Origin: Methylobacterium tardum
Lineage (GTDB): Bacteria; Pseudomonadota; Alphaproteobacteria; Rhizobiales; Beijerinckiaceae
Length of the DNA stretch: 64,000 bases
Assembly (NCBI RefSeq): GCF_023546765.1
Contig: NZ_CP097484.1
Span: 6,444,001 to 6,508,000 of the forward strand
Direction of reading: 5' to 3'
In this document: piece by piece, positions 52,221 through 60,972 of the stretch
Layout of the letters: every line of letters begins with the position of its first letter
How positions within the stretch are numbered: position 1 is the stretch's first letter
Translations under genes and position numbers: made by a program
The notes under the pieces: generated by a model
The model's database searches: none
Told to the model about the DNA's origin: nothing
The model's input: the letters and a program-made list of their open reading frames with translations, nothing else

Positions 52221-53060
52221 ATGCGGGGATCAGTCCATCTCGGTGTGTGGGCGAGCGTGGCCGCCCTTGCGTGGTGCGTGCCCGCCCACGCACAGCAGGC
52301 GCGCTACGCGGAAAGCGGTAACGGGAGCAATTATGGCGGCGGCCTCATCGAGTATCTGATGACCGGCAGCGCCGGGAGCGGCGGCCGGAGCTTGCCCCAG
52401 CGCTACGCCAACCCGCAACAAATCCGGGCTCCCCAACCCGTCGTAGCCCCTCAGCGTGTCGCGGCCTATTCCGGCGAGCTGCTGCCGGCCGAGCCGGACG
52501 CCCAGGCCTATGCGGTGCCGCCCCGGCCGTACGGAGCCGCCCCTGCGGGTGCCGCGGCTGCCGGAGCCTACTACGGCGCGCCCCAGACGGATCCGAGCCG
52601 TATCGCCCGCGCGGTCGCGCCGGAATACCAGCGCCAGGAGGTCCCGTTCACCGGATCGCAGAGACCGGGGACGATCGTGATCGACACTTCCGGCAAGCAC
52701 CTGTACCTCGTTCAGGCCGGACAGCGGGCGCTCCGCTACGGCATCGGCGTCGGCCGTCCCGGCTTTGCATGGTCCGGGCTCAAGACCGTCAGCCGCAAGG
52801 CCGAGTGGCCGGATTGGACGCCGCCGTCCGAGATGCTGGCCCGCCGCCCCGATCTGCCGCGCCACATGGCGGGCGGCCCCGAGAACCCGCTCGGTGCGCG
52901 GGCGCTCTATCTCGGCTCCTCGCTCTACCGCATCCACGGGACCAACGAGCCCAACACCATCGGCCAGTCGGTCTCATCGGGCTGCATCCGGATGATGAAC
53001 GAGGACGTCATCGATCTGTACGATCGCGTCCCCGTCGGCACCCGCGTCGAGGTTCTCTGA
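52221..53060 (+). CDS. L,D-transpeptidase (ErfK/YbiS-type)
   Basis: 279 residues from ATG 52221 (GGGAG upstream). Signal peptide ends near VPAHAQQ. After a Pro/Ala-rich linker (PRPYGAAPAGAAAAGAYYG) comes the YkuD domain: GTIVIDTSGKHLYLVQ, then IHGTNEP (His239) and SSGCIRMMN (Cys255), the catalytic pair. It lacks the PG-binding domain of the larger paralogue at 25 kb. It forms 3-3 crosslinks or attaches lipoprotein in the periplasm. Confidence 0.92.
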   Translation: MRGSVHLGVWASVAALAWCVPAHAQQARYAESGNGSNYGGGLIEYLMTGSAGSGGRSLPQRYANPQQIRAPQPVVAPQRVAAYSGELLPAEPDAQAYAVPPRPYGAAPAGAAAAGAYYGAPQTDPSRIARAVAPEYQRQEVPFTGSQRPGTIVIDTSGKHLYLVQAGQRALRYGIGVGRPGFAWSGLKTVSRKAEWPDWTPPSEMLARRPDLPRHMAGGPENPLGARALYLGSSLYRIHGTNEPNTIGQSVSSGCIRMMNEDVIDLYDRVPVGTRVEVL

Positions 53061-53092
53061 CGCTCGGCTCACAGCTGATCGTGGGCGTGTAC

Positions 53093-53127
53093 AAAAAGGC
53101 CCGGCCGTGCCTGAGCACGACCGGGCC
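53093..53127 (-). terminator. Terminator of the DUF2076 gene
   Basis: GGCCCGGCCGTGC (53098-53110) pairs with GCACGACCGGGCC (53115-53127) with one mismatch. On the minus strand the stem is followed by a run of T (the AAAAA at 53093-53097). It lies 28 bp after the DUF2076 stop and may also stop the transpeptidase transcript. Confidence 0.8.
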
Positions 53128-53154
53128 ATCTTGCATCACTTTGCGGCCGGGCGA

Positions 53155-53931
53155 TCAGGTCCAGTCGCTGTCGTCGCCGCCGCCCAGGTCGCCGCCGAAA
53201 TCGCCGCCCGGATCGCTGTAGCCCGCGTCCTGGAAGCCGCCGAGGTCGCTGCCGCTGTTGTCGAGCGCCGAGCCGAGGTCCTGGTTGCCGCCGTCGCCGT
53301 AGTAGTTGTTGACGATCGTCTCACCGCCACCCCCGAGGCCCGCCGCAGCGGCGCTGCCGAGGCTTGAGTGGCCGCCCGCGAAGGCATTCGACAGGGCGCT
53401 GCCGAGCAGCATGCCGCCCGCCGCGCCCGCGGCCATCGGCAGTGCGTTCGCCAGGAAGCCGCCGCCGCGCGCCGGAGCCTGCGGCTGGCCGCCCCACGGA
53501 CCGCCCTGTTGCTGCGGATAACCCTGCTGCGGGTAGCCCTGCTGGGGATAACCCTGCTGCGGATAGCCCTGTGGCGGCGCGCCCGTATTCCCCCAGGGCT
53601 GGCCAGCCGGGCGCTGCTGGGCGTAGCCCGGCTGCTGCTGCGGCTCCTGGCGCTGGCTGCCGCCTCCGCCGAAGATGCTCGACAGGAAGCCCCCGCCACC
53701 CGAGGACTGCGCCTGCTCGCCCTGTCGGCGCGCCTGCTCGAGCTGCTGGTTCAAGCTCTTGATCGCTTCTTCCTGCACGTAGATCAGCTGCGCCATCGCG
53801 TAGGGGGCGTAGGGCTGCGCGCGGATCTTGTCGGCGATGAAGCGCTCGGCCTCCGCGTCGCGGGGCTGGGTTTGCGCCTGTTCCAGCCGCTGGAAGATGC
53901 CCGATATGACGTCGCGTTCTTCGCTGTTCAT
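53155..53931 (-). CDS. DUF2076 family protein
   Basis: 258 residues from ATG 53931. N-terminal conserved helical part (MNSEERDVISGIFQRLEQAQ, then YAPYAMAQLIYVQEEAIKSL) is the DUF2076 core. The middle is Gln/Gly-rich with the tandem repeat GYPQQ, then a hydrophobic patch (ALPMAAGAAGGMLLGSALS) and a Gly/Asp tail. Family function is unknown; similar proteins have a periplasmic or granule role suggested by composition. Terminator follows. Confidence 0.85.
   Translation of the reverse strand: MNSEERDVISGIFQRLEQAQTQPRDAEAERFIADKIRAQPYAPYAMAQLIYVQEEAIKSLNQQLEQARRQGEQAQSSGGGGFLSSIFGGGGSQRQEPQQQPGYAQQRPAGQPWGNTGAPPQGYPQQGYPQQGYPQQGYPQQQGGPWGGQPQAPARGGGFLANALPMAAGAAGGMLLGSALSNAFAGGHSSLGSAAAAGLGGGGETIVNNYYGDGGNQDLGSALDNSGSDLGGFQDAGYSDPGGDFGGDLGGGDDSDWT
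53513..53576. repeat. Tandem repeat encoding GYPQQ units
   Basis: Four 15-bp units in the DUF2076 gene encode GYPQQ repeats in a row, with silent third-base drift between copies. Copy number is likely variable between strains. Confidence 0.75.
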
Positions 53932-54056
53932 GGAGTCGTCCTCCTCGAATCTCACCCGCGGGCTCGAACGCGCCGCATGGCAGACACGACATGGGTGCGC
54001 GGCGACGCTTTGTCAGGGGCGATTGCGAAAACTTCATTCGCTTGAGAGTCGAATGC

Positions 54057-54083
54057 GAAAAGCCCGGCCTCTCGGCCGGGCTT
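54057..54083 (-). terminator. Terminator of the porin gene
   Basis: GCCCGGCC (54062-54069) pairs with GGCCGGGC (54074-54081), extended by A-T pairs, and on the minus strand is followed by a T run (AAAA at 54057-54060 on the given strand). It lies 50 bp after the porin stop. Confidence 0.8.
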
Positions 54084-54134
54084 CTTGCTTGATCGGTTAG
54101 GCCGGCGCGACCGAAGCTGCGCCGTCACCAACTT

Positions 54135-54986
54135 TCAGTACGAGCCGAATTTGTAGTTCAGGCCGGCGCGGACCACGGCGAACTCGTCGTCGCGGCGGCC
54201 GATGCCGGTGGTGTAGACCGGCGCCAGATTGGCGGCGTTGACGAGCAGGACGCCCTGGTTGCGGGTGCCGCGGTCGAGGTTCACGTAAAGGCCTTCGACC
54301 TTCAGCGTCACGGCGGACGAGCGGAAGAAGTTCAGGAACGAATCGGTGGGCAGGGCGTACTCGATGCCGCCGCCGACCGCGTAGCCGGTGCGGAAGCTGT
54401 CATTGCCGGCGAAGCCACCGAACGAGCGGTCGGCGCTGCCCGAGCCGTAGGCGAAGCCGCCGGTGCCGTACACGAGGGTGCGGTCGAAGGCGTAGCCGAG
54501 GCGGCCGCGCACGGTGCCGAAGTAGTCGAGGCTGGCCAGGCCGCGCGGGTCGTTGAGGATCAGGCCGGGTGCGATCGCGCCGCCGGTGACGAAGGCGTTG
54601 TTCCGGTCGCGGCCGAAGTCGAGGTACTGCGCGTCGGCCTCGATGCCGATCACCACGCCCGAGCCCGGGGTGAACTGGTAGTTGTAGCCGATCTGCGCGC
54701 CGCCGGAGAAGCCGTCCTGGCTGCGGTTGCGGAAGGTGGCGACCGCGGCCGGGCCCGTGGTCAGGCCGACGCCGCCCGGGATGACGAAGGTGGAGTTGTT
54801 GGAGCGGCTGCTGGCGTCGAAAGCGTAGCCGGCGTTGAAGCCCGCGTAGAAGCCGGTCCAGGTGAAGACCGGGACGGGGGTGAACACCGGCGGCGGAGCA
54901 GCGCGGCGCGGCAGGTCGGCGGCGAAGGCCGAGCCGGCGAGGGCGACGCCCGCGAGGGCTGTGGACAGACGGAGCAGGGATTTCAT
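54135..54986 (-). CDS. Omp25/Omp31-type outer-membrane beta-barrel protein
   Basis: 283 residues. Signal peptide (MKSLLRLSTALAGVALAGSAFA), mature start ADLPRR. A Pro-rich stretch leads to FTWTGFYAGFNAGYAF, the classic opening of this alphaproteobacterial family, and then beta strands (GFSGGAQIGYNYQF, TLVYGTGGFAYGSGS) ending in NYKFGSY. Probably a surface-exposed barrel, abundant and non-specific. Single-gene unit. The 271-bp region upstream holds its promoter. Confidence 0.9.
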   Translation of the reverse strand: MKSLLRLSTALAGVALAGSAFAADLPRRAAPPPVFTPVPVFTWTGFYAGFNAGYAFDASSRSNNSTFVIPGGVGLTTGPAAVATFRNRSQDGFSGGAQIGYNYQFTPGSGVVIGIEADAQYLDFGRDRNNAFVTGGAIAPGLILNDPRGLASLDYFGTVRGRLGYAFDRTLVYGTGGFAYGSGSADRSFGGFAGNDSFRTGYAVGGGIEYALPTDSFLNFFRSSAVTLKVEGLYVNLDRGTRNQGVLLVNAANLAPVYTTGIGRRDDEFAVVRAGLNYKFGSY

Positions 54987-55257
54987 GATCTGGTCCTCAC
55001 TGGTGGTTCCGTACCGCCCGTGGACCGGACTGATACGGAGCGCGGATCTGGTTGTCGTCCAGCGGTTCCAGGGCTGCTTTGCGCTCCGCGGTGTCGCCGA
55101 CCGCTGATCGCGGCCCCTTCAGGCAACCCGCCGTTTTTCCCCGGCACCTTGACCCCACAACGCGCTCGAATGGCCAAGGTTCGTTTGCGGCTACGCTTTT
55201 TTTGAAGCGCCAGGTTGGCAAATTGTCGCACCCGATTTTCGTCTTCGTAATCGGCCC

Positions 55258-56052
55258 TCAGGGCGTGAGTGCGATGGCCGAGATCAGGCGGCCATAATCT
55301 GCTTCGCCGCGATGCGTGGTGCGGCGGTAGCTGTAGAAGCGTTCCGGATCGGCGTACGTGCAGAGATCGAGCGACGTCGCATCGCCGATCCCGGCTCCGG
55401 CCAGCCGCGCCAGGATGAAGCCCGGCAGATCGAATTGGGCGTGGTCGGGCCGTGTCCCGGCGCCGAGAAACCGCTCCATGCCGGGCGCCTCCGTCCGGAA
55501 CCGCGCGACGAAGTCGGGTCCGACTTCGTAGGAATTCTGGCTGATCGTCGGGCCGAGCACCGCCACGATCCGATCCCGTCGTGCGCCCGACGCCTCCATC
55601 GCCGCCACCGTCGCGTCGATCACCCCGGTGAGCGCGCCCTTCCAGCCGGCATGGGCGGCCCCCACCACGCCGTTCTCGGCATCGGCAAAGAGGATCGGCC
55701 CGCAATCGGCGGTGGCGATGCCGAGAGCAAGCCCCGGAACGCGAGTCACCATGGCGTCGGCCCTTGGGCGCATCGCCGCCGCGAACGGCGCCTCGACGGT
55801 CACCACCTCGGCGGAATGGACCTGGTACAGGCTCACGAGCCTGTCCGGCGGAACGTCGAGTTGGGCGCACATCCGAGCCCGATTGGCGACGACGCGCTCC
55901 GGATCGTCCTGCGACCCGAGACCACCGTTGAGGGAGGCGTAGATGCCGTCGGATACGCCGCCCTGGCGGGTGAAGAAGGCGTGGCGGACGTTCGGATGCG
56001 CGGAGAGTTGCGGCGCCTCGATCGACATGCCTGAAGTCACGCTCGCTCCCAT
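55258..56052 (-). CDS. pgeF: Peptidoglycan editing factor PgeF (YfiH/laccase-domain)
   Basis: 264 residues. Zinc/copper ligand residues typical of the family: QVHSAEVV, TADCGPILF and AAHAGWKGAL (His, Cys, His). The family removes L-Ser-containing muropeptide stems or acts on phenolic compounds. ATG 56052 is preceded by AGGGGAA; ATG 56028 (MSIEAPQLSAHPNVRHAFFT) is an alternative. The start is 123 bp from the divergent small-protein gene. Confidence 0.92.
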   Translation of the reverse strand: MGASVTSGMSIEAPQLSAHPNVRHAFFTRQGGVSDGIYASLNGGLGSQDDPERVVANRARMCAQLDVPPDRLVSLYQVHSAEVVTVEAPFAAAMRPRADAMVTRVPGLALGIATADCGPILFADAENGVVGAAHAGWKGALTGVIDATVAAMEASGARRDRIVAVLGPTISQNSYEVGPDFVARFRTEAPGMERFLGAGTRPDHAQFDLPGFILARLAGAGIGDATSLDLCTYADPERFYSYRRTTHRGEADYGRLISAIALTP

Positions 56053-56175
56053 TCCGGTTCCCCTGTCACGCTCCGATACCGCAAGGCCCGCCCCTTGACG
56101 ATATCGTTCAGGCGTCAGATTCTTGCTGCAATGCAGTATGGAGCCGCGGACGGCTCCATTCCGAGAAGGATCGCA

Positions 56176-56373
56176 ATGGCCCAAGGGATCGAGACCGACG
56201 CCCTGATCGAAACGACCAAGCCGGAGGCCGAGGAGCCCCGGATCCCGAGCACGCCCGCACATCCGGTCACGGGCGAACTTGCCGCCTTCGACCCGAACGA
56301 CCCGAACCCGCCCGCGCCGCCGACTCCGCGGGCCCCCAGCCAGACGGATTCGGGGTTCGGTTCCTTCGGCTGA
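56176..56373 (+). CDS. Small proline-rich hypothetical protein
   Basis: 65 residues, no signal peptide, Pro- and Asp-rich (DPNDPNPPAPPTPRAPSQ) and ending in GFGSFG. ATG 56176 has AAGGA six bases upstream. Probably intrinsically disordered and cytoplasmic. Located between pgeF and the MidA-type gene, convergent with the latter. Similar in composition to the protein at 27.4 kb. Confidence 0.55.
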   Translation: MAQGIETDALIETTKPEAEEPRIPSTPAHPVTGELAAFDPNDPNPPAPPTPRAPSQTDSGFGSFG

Positions 56374-56400
56374 TCCGACGCGGTCTCCAAGACCGGGCCA

Positions 56401-57489
56401 TCAACCCTCTGCCGACGATCCGGCGTCCGGAAACCCCGGGAGCGGCCCCAGAGTTGGGCCGCTCACCGCCAGAACCTTGAACAGAGAGCCCATCCCGCCC
56501 TCGCCAGCCTCTGTCAGCCGGGTGACCGCCCTGTCGATCTCGATGGATTGGGCGTCGGTCGCGCGCGTCTTCAGCCGTTCGGCGCGGGCGCGCAGACCGA
56601 GGGCGAACAGGAAATCCCCCTGATCGACAGGTCCGTGGACCTGCGCGCCCTGGCCGCTCGCCGCCCGGGCCAGCGCCTGGAAATCCACATGATGGGTCAG
56701 GTCCGCTTCCCCGGGCGCGGCCAACGGATCCGCGAACCGGTGGCCTGCCACGGCCTGCAGGGTATCGCCGAAGCCGGGTCGGACGTGGCCGTAATCGATG
56801 GCGAGCAGAGCGCCGCCCGACGTGCGGAACCGCTGCGCCAGCGTCCGCATCACCGCGAGACCAACCGTCGGCACGCTGAGCAAGGCTCCGTCCGGCCCGT
56901 CGACGTCGAGCCCCGGGCTCGGCTCCGGCGCGAGGCCGAAGACGAAAGTGCCCTGCGGCCCGAGGCCGACCTGCCGCTCGTGCCAACCGGTCGGCCGGCG
57001 TTCGAACTGGCGCACCGGCAGGCAGTCGAAGAACTCGTTGGCGAGCAGGATCACCGGACCTGGAGGCAGCGTCTCGATCTCCGCGTGCCAGATCGCGCCG
57101 GTGCCGGCGAGCGTCCGCTCCTGCGCGGCCCGCAGGATCGGGCTCGTCTCGGCGAGGTGCGGCGCCACCCGCACATCCGGGATCGCGGCCCGCAAGGTCC
57201 GCAGGGCATCGGCCATCAGCGTGCCGCGGCCGGGGCCGAGTTCCACCAGGACCAGCGGGTCCGGCTGACCCATCAGCCCGTGGACGTAGGCGGTCCAGGC
57301 GCCGATCAGCTCGCCGAACATCTGGCTGATCTCGGGCGCCGTGGTGAAGTCCCCCTGCGCGCCGAGGGGATCGCGGGTGCGATAGTAGCCGTGGACCGGA
57401 TGGCCGAGGCACAGCGCCATGTAGCGATCGACGCCGATCGGCCCGTTCTGCCGGATCAGCGCGGCGATCTCGGCCCCGAGGGGCGTCAC
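56401..57489 (-). CDS. MidA/NDUFAF7-type SAM-dependent methyltransferase (DUF185)
   Basis: 362 residues. Class I methyltransferase block LVLVELGPGRGTLMADALR, and family pattern HGYYRTRDPLGAQGDFTTAP, then VILLANEFFDCLPVRQF. In mitochondria the family symmetrically dimethylates an arginine in complex I subunit NDUFS2; a role in bacterial complex I assembly is an inference. GTG 57489 overlaps the lgt stop by 4 bp, so it is translationally coupled. Confidence 0.88.
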   Translation of the reverse strand: MTPLGAEIAALIRQNGPIGVDRYMALCLGHPVHGYYRTRDPLGAQGDFTTAPEISQMFGELIGAWTAYVHGLMGQPDPLVLVELGPGRGTLMADALRTLRAAIPDVRVAPHLAETSPILRAAQERTLAGTGAIWHAEIETLPPGPVILLANEFFDCLPVRQFERRPTGWHERQVGLGPQGTFVFGLAPEPSPGLDVDGPDGALLSVPTVGLAVMRTLAQRFRTSGGALLAIDYGHVRPGFGDTLQAVAGHRFADPLAAPGEADLTHHVDFQALARAASGQGAQVHGPVDQGDFLFALGLRARAERLKTRATDAQSIEIDRAVTRLTEAGEGGMGSLFKVLAVSGPTLGPLPGFPDAGSSAEG

Positions 57490-58391
57490 GCCTCCACCGG
57501 CGCCTTGCGCGCCTCCTCGGCGGCGACGGGCCCTTCGACCGGGTGGCGCGGGCGTGTCCGGCCGGTGGCGGCCAGCACGATGTAGGTGAGCCCGACGATC
57601 ATCATCGGCACGCACAGGAGCATGCCCATGGTCACGCCACCACCCATCGGGCCAAGGTGGTCGCCGAACAGGAAGCCGAGCTGGCGATCCGGCTCGCGGA
57701 AGAACTCGCAGAAGGTTCGGGCCAGGGCGTAGCCGAGGACGAAGATGCCGCCGAGCAGGCCGGGCTTGCGGAAGCCGAACCGGCGCACGGCGATCGCCAT
57801 GACGATGAACAGCAGCAGGCCTTCGGTGGCCGCCTCGTAGAGCTGGCTGGGATGACGGGGCAGCGGCCCGCCGCTGGGGAACACGATCGCGTAGGGGAAG
57901 TCCGGCGCGACCCGCCCCCAGAGCTCGCCGTTCACGAAATTGGCGATGCGGCCGAAGAACAGGCCGATCGGCACGACCACGGCGCCGATGTCGAGCAGCG
58001 TGTAGCCGTTGAGCTTTTTGGCCCGGGCGAAGAGCAGGAAGGCCAGGATCGCGCCGAGGAAGCCGCCGTGAAACGACATGCCGCCGTTGCGGATCGCCAG
58101 GATCTCGATCGGGTCGGCGAGATACATCGGCAGATTGTAGAACAGCACGTAGCCGATCCGGCCGCCGAGCACGACGCCCAGCGCCACCCAGACGACGAGG
58201 TCGTCGATGTCGGCGACCTGCGGACGCTTCACCACGCCCCAGAGGCGGTCGGCCATCACGAGGCGGCGCGCGTAGTACCATCCGCCGATCAGGCCGGCGA
58301 TGTAAGCGAGCGCGTACCATTTGATCGTGATCGGCCCGATCGCGAGCGCCACCGGATCGATGGCCGGAAAGGGCAGGGCGAGGAGCGGCAT
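57486..58391 (-). CDS. lgt: Prolipoprotein diacylglyceryl transferase
   Basis: 301 residues with seven membrane helices. Active-site blocks: MSFHGGFLGAILA (HGGL-like), GRIANFVNGELWGR (Lgt signature) and FREPD. It moves diacylglycerol from phosphatidylglycerol to the lipobox cysteine of prolipoproteins. ATG 58391 follows a perfect GGAGGTGAG. The methyltransferase gene overlaps its end by 4 bp. Confidence 0.96.
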   Translation of the reverse strand: MPLLALPFPAIDPVALAIGPITIKWYALAYIAGLIGGWYYARRLVMADRLWGVVKRPQVADIDDLVVWVALGVVLGGRIGYVLFYNLPMYLADPIEILAIRNGGMSFHGGFLGAILAFLLFARAKKLNGYTLLDIGAVVVPIGLFFGRIANFVNGELWGRVAPDFPYAIVFPSGGPLPRHPSQLYEAATEGLLLFIVMAIAVRRFGFRKPGLLGGIFVLGYALARTFCEFFREPDRQLGFLFGDHLGPMGGGVTMGMLLCVPMMIVGLTYIVLAATGRTRPRHPVEGPVAAEEARKAPVEA

Positions 58392-58474
58392 CAATCTCAC
58401 CTCCGGGGCGGCCGGATTGGACGCCGGAGGGGCGACGCGTCAAGCCCGCGCCGGCACTTGCCGGACAGGTGCGC

Positions 58475-59362
58475 TCAGGCCCGCACGAACAAGAAGCCGT
58501 GTCCATCCGGCCCGGCGCAGTAGACCGTCGCGCCGTCGGCGGAGGCCTGCGGCGCCAGTCCGGACGCGCACAGTCGTCGCGACAGGCCCTCCGGATCGGT
58601 CGCGGAGAAGATGTAGCGGGTCGCGGCCCGGTCCCCGGGACCGACGCGCTGCCGCCGGTCGGTGGTGGGCACGCGGTAGTGCAGCAGCTCCACGTGCGGC
58701 GCCGGGACCGGCGGTTCCAGCGCGATCACGTCGACCTGCGGATCCTCCACCCCGTCGAGGCGCGCCTGCTCCGGACCCTGGTTCAGGCCACGCTCCGCCA
58801 CCGTGAGGCCGAGGGGGCCGGTGAGGAAAGCCAGGGTGGCGTCGAGGTCGGTGACGGTGATCGCCGAGTGATCGATGCCCAGGAACAGGCCCGGCGCGTC
58901 GCGCCAGCGGGCGGCGGGCGGGCCACCGGGAAATGCGATCAGCTCCAGGGGATGCCCGTCGGGATCGCGGAACTTGTAGGCGGTCACGCCCCCCGTGGAG
59001 GCCGGCAGCTGCTGCGGACCGCCGCGGCTGATAGGCGTCGGGGCGAGCCGCGCCAGTTGCGCGACCGCGGCCTCCATGTCGCGGACCGGAATCGCGAGGT
59101 GCTGGAAGAACGGGTCCGTCGCCGCAGGATCGGCCGGGTAGGGCGCGCCGGGCGGATCGACCGCCAGGAAGATTACGGTCTGCCCGCCGAGCCGCATGCG
59201 CAGCTGCGTCGCGCGCCGATCCGCGAGGCCCATCGCCTCCGCCTGCGCGACCGGCACGGGTTCCGGCGGGGCAATCCGCGCGAAGCCCAGGCCGTCGCGG
59301 TAGAACGCCTCGGTGACCGAGAGATCCAAGACGGTGCGGCCGAAGCCGACGATCGCCCGCAT
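58475..59362 (-). CDS. Two-domain VOC-family (glyoxalase/dioxygenase fold) protein
   Basis: 295 residues with two beta-alpha-beta-beta-beta repeats. First: VLDLSVTEAFYRDGLGF, FFQHLAIPVRDMEAA, YKFRDPDGHPLELIAFP. Second: DHSAITVTDLDATLAFLTGP, then VDVIALEPP and ATDPEGLSRR. Metal-binding His/Glu residues are in HLAIPVRDME and PLELIAFP. It could be a glyoxalase, fosfomycin-resistance-like or ring-cleaving enzyme; the substrate is unknown. Begins 5 bp after the SMP-30 gene, so it is an operon with that gene. Confidence 0.8.
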   Translation of the reverse strand: MRAIVGFGRTVLDLSVTEAFYRDGLGFARIAPPEPVPVAQAEAMGLADRRATQLRMRLGGQTVIFLAVDPPGAPYPADPAATDPFFQHLAIPVRDMEAAVAQLARLAPTPISRGGPQQLPASTGGVTAYKFRDPDGHPLELIAFPGGPPAARWRDAPGLFLGIDHSAITVTDLDATLAFLTGPLGLTVAERGLNQGPEQARLDGVEDPQVDVIALEPPVPAPHVELLHYRVPTTDRRQRVGPGDRAATRYIFSATDPEGLSRRLCASGLAPQASADGATVYCAGPDGHGFLFVRA

Positions 59363-59367
59363 GCCGC

Positions 59368-60270
59368 TCACAGCAGCGGAGCTCCGCGCACGTTCACGTA
59401 GATCGCGTAGAGCGTATGCGACGCGCAGAGGAACAGGCGGCTGTTGTTCCGTCCGCCGAAGGTCAGATTGGCCACGGTCGAGGGCACCAGGATCTTGCCG
59501 ACCAATTCGCCCCCCGGATCGATGCAGTGGACCCCGTCGCCGGCGCTCGACCAGAGATTGCCGTGCTCGTCGCAACGGATCCCGTCGGCATTGCCCGGGT
59601 TGATCGTGCAGAACACGCCACCGCCGGACAGGCCGCCGTCGTCGGACACGTCGAACACCCGGACGTGCTGGAGCGGGTCGGTGTCGAACTGAAGGCCGGT
59701 CTCGGCGATGTAGAGCCTGCGCTCGTCGGGCGAGAAGCAGAGCCCGTTCGGCCCCTGGAAATCGTCGGCCACCACCCGTAGCGAGCCGTCGCGCGGGTCG
59801 AACCGGTAGACCGCGGCGGGCAGCTCCGATTCCTGCTTGCCGCCCTCGTAGTCGGTCTGGATTCCGTAGGGCGGGTCGGTGAACCAGATCGTGCCATCGG
59901 ACTTGCAGATGATATCGTTGGGCGAGTTCAACCGCCGTCCCTGGTAGCGCTCGACCAGGCTGGTGACGCGGCCGTCCAGCTCGGTCCGATGGATGCGTCG
60001 GCCGCGATGCGAGCACGACAGCATCCGCCCCTGACGGTCGCGGGCGTGACCGTTCTCGAAGTCGCCCGCCTCCCGGTAGACGCTCAAGCCCGCGTATTCC
60101 GCCCAGCGCATCACCCTGTTGTTGGGCAGATCCGAGAACAGCAGCTCGTCTCGGTCACCGAACCAGACCGGACCTTCCGTCCAGCGGAATCCCTCGGCCA
60201 GCTTCTGCAAGGGCGCGTTCGGCAGAACGTAGGCCTTGAAGCGCGGCTGCGTGAGTTCGAAGCCGTCCAT
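59368..60270 (-). CDS. SMP-30/gluconolactonase-like beta-propeller hydrolase
   Basis: 300 residues. Family pattern at EGFRWTEGPVWFGDRDELLF, LNSPNDIICKSDGTIWFTDP, and GPNGLCFSPDERRLYIAET, the calcium-coordinating Glu/Asn/Asp positions. It hydrolyses a lactone, possibly glucono-lactone. It lies between the cupin gene upstream (spacing 9 bp) and the VOC gene downstream (5 bp), forming a compact catabolic operon. Confidence 0.88.
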   Translation of the reverse strand: MDGFELTQPRFKAYVLPNAPLQKLAEGFRWTEGPVWFGDRDELLFSDLPNNRVMRWAEYAGLSVYREAGDFENGHARDRQGRMLSCSHRGRRIHRTELDGRVTSLVERYQGRRLNSPNDIICKSDGTIWFTDPPYGIQTDYEGGKQESELPAAVYRFDPRDGSLRVVADDFQGPNGLCFSPDERRLYIAETGLQFDTDPLQHVRVFDVSDDGGLSGGGVFCTINPGNADGIRCDEHGNLWSSAGDGVHCIDPGGELVGKILVPSTVANLTFGGRNNSRLFLCASHTLYAIYVNVRGAPLL

Positions 60271-60279
60271 GGCCGGTCC

Positions 60280-60729
60280 TTACTTGAACCGGCCCGGCTG
60301 GTTCACGGTCGGCTCGACCTGAAGGCCGGTCACGATCATCGTGCAGGGCTCGTTGCCGACCGTTCCGGAGAGGTGACCCTTCTTCCCGTTCCGTTCCTTC
60401 GTGTTCTGATCCTCGCCCATCATCAGCTCGCCCGGGCCCATCTCGACCCGATGGCCGTCCATGGTCTCGGCGAACCAGCGGCCGGAGAGAATCGCGATCC
60501 ATTGCGGCCGCGGATTCTCGTGCCACTCGCCGACCCAGCCCACCGGCAGAACCGTGAAGGTCACGACCGACGGCGCGGGATCCATCTTGTCGTTCCACTG
60601 GGGCGCGGTCTCGGGGTTGATCCCCTCGAACTTGAAGCGCTCCAGGTGGAACAGCTCCTGGCGGCTCACCCCCTCCGCGTCGGTGTAGACGTGCCAGTAC
60701 GGCATCTTCGGAGGTGTCGGCTCGGTCAT
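60280..60729 (-). CDS. Cupin-domain protein
   Basis: 149 residues from ATG 60729. Cupin beta-barrel metal-binding block: VGWVGEWHENPRPQWIAILSG, with His and Glu in the GEWHENP and Gln/Trp after it, then VEMGPGELMMGEDQNT. Could be a dioxygenase, isomerase or binding protein. First gene of the three-gene unit with SMP-30 and VOC proteins. Upstream lies a repeat, then dnaB. Confidence 0.78.
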   Translation of the reverse strand: MTEPTPPKMPYWHVYTDAEGVSRQELFHLERFKFEGINPETAPQWNDKMDPAPSVVTFTVLPVGWVGEWHENPRPQWIAILSGRWFAETMDGHRVEMGPGELMMGEDQNTKERNGKKGHLSGTVGNEPCTMIVTGLQVEPTVNQPGRFK

Positions 60730-60856
60730 CGTCGCTCCTGCCGCGGCGGGAAATCGTCCTCGCTCAACGGCCGGAGCTGCCGATGGTTCGCGGGCGGGAA
60801 CGCGGGGGCTCGGATGGCCACCGTGCGGTTCTCGGGCCCGCCGGCCAGGAAGCCCC

Positions 60857-60950
60857 GTCGTCCTTGCGAGCGGAGCGAAGCAATCCAGGCGCGCCACGAT
60901 GATCGATCGCGCGCCGCCCCGGGGTCGCTGCGCCGCGCTCGCGATGACGG
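60857..60950. repeat. Intergenic inverted-repeat element
   Basis: CGTCGTCCTTGCGAGCG at 60856-60872 and CGCTCGCGATGACGG at 60936-60950 form imperfect inverted ends, with a GAAGCAATCCAG stretch next to the left arm. This resembles the dispersed intergenic repeats with GCGAAGCAATCCAG cores known in many alphaproteobacteria. It lies between dnaB and the cupin gene. Confidence 0.6.
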
Positions 60951-60972
60951 AGCCGGCCGAACCGATGGCGCC

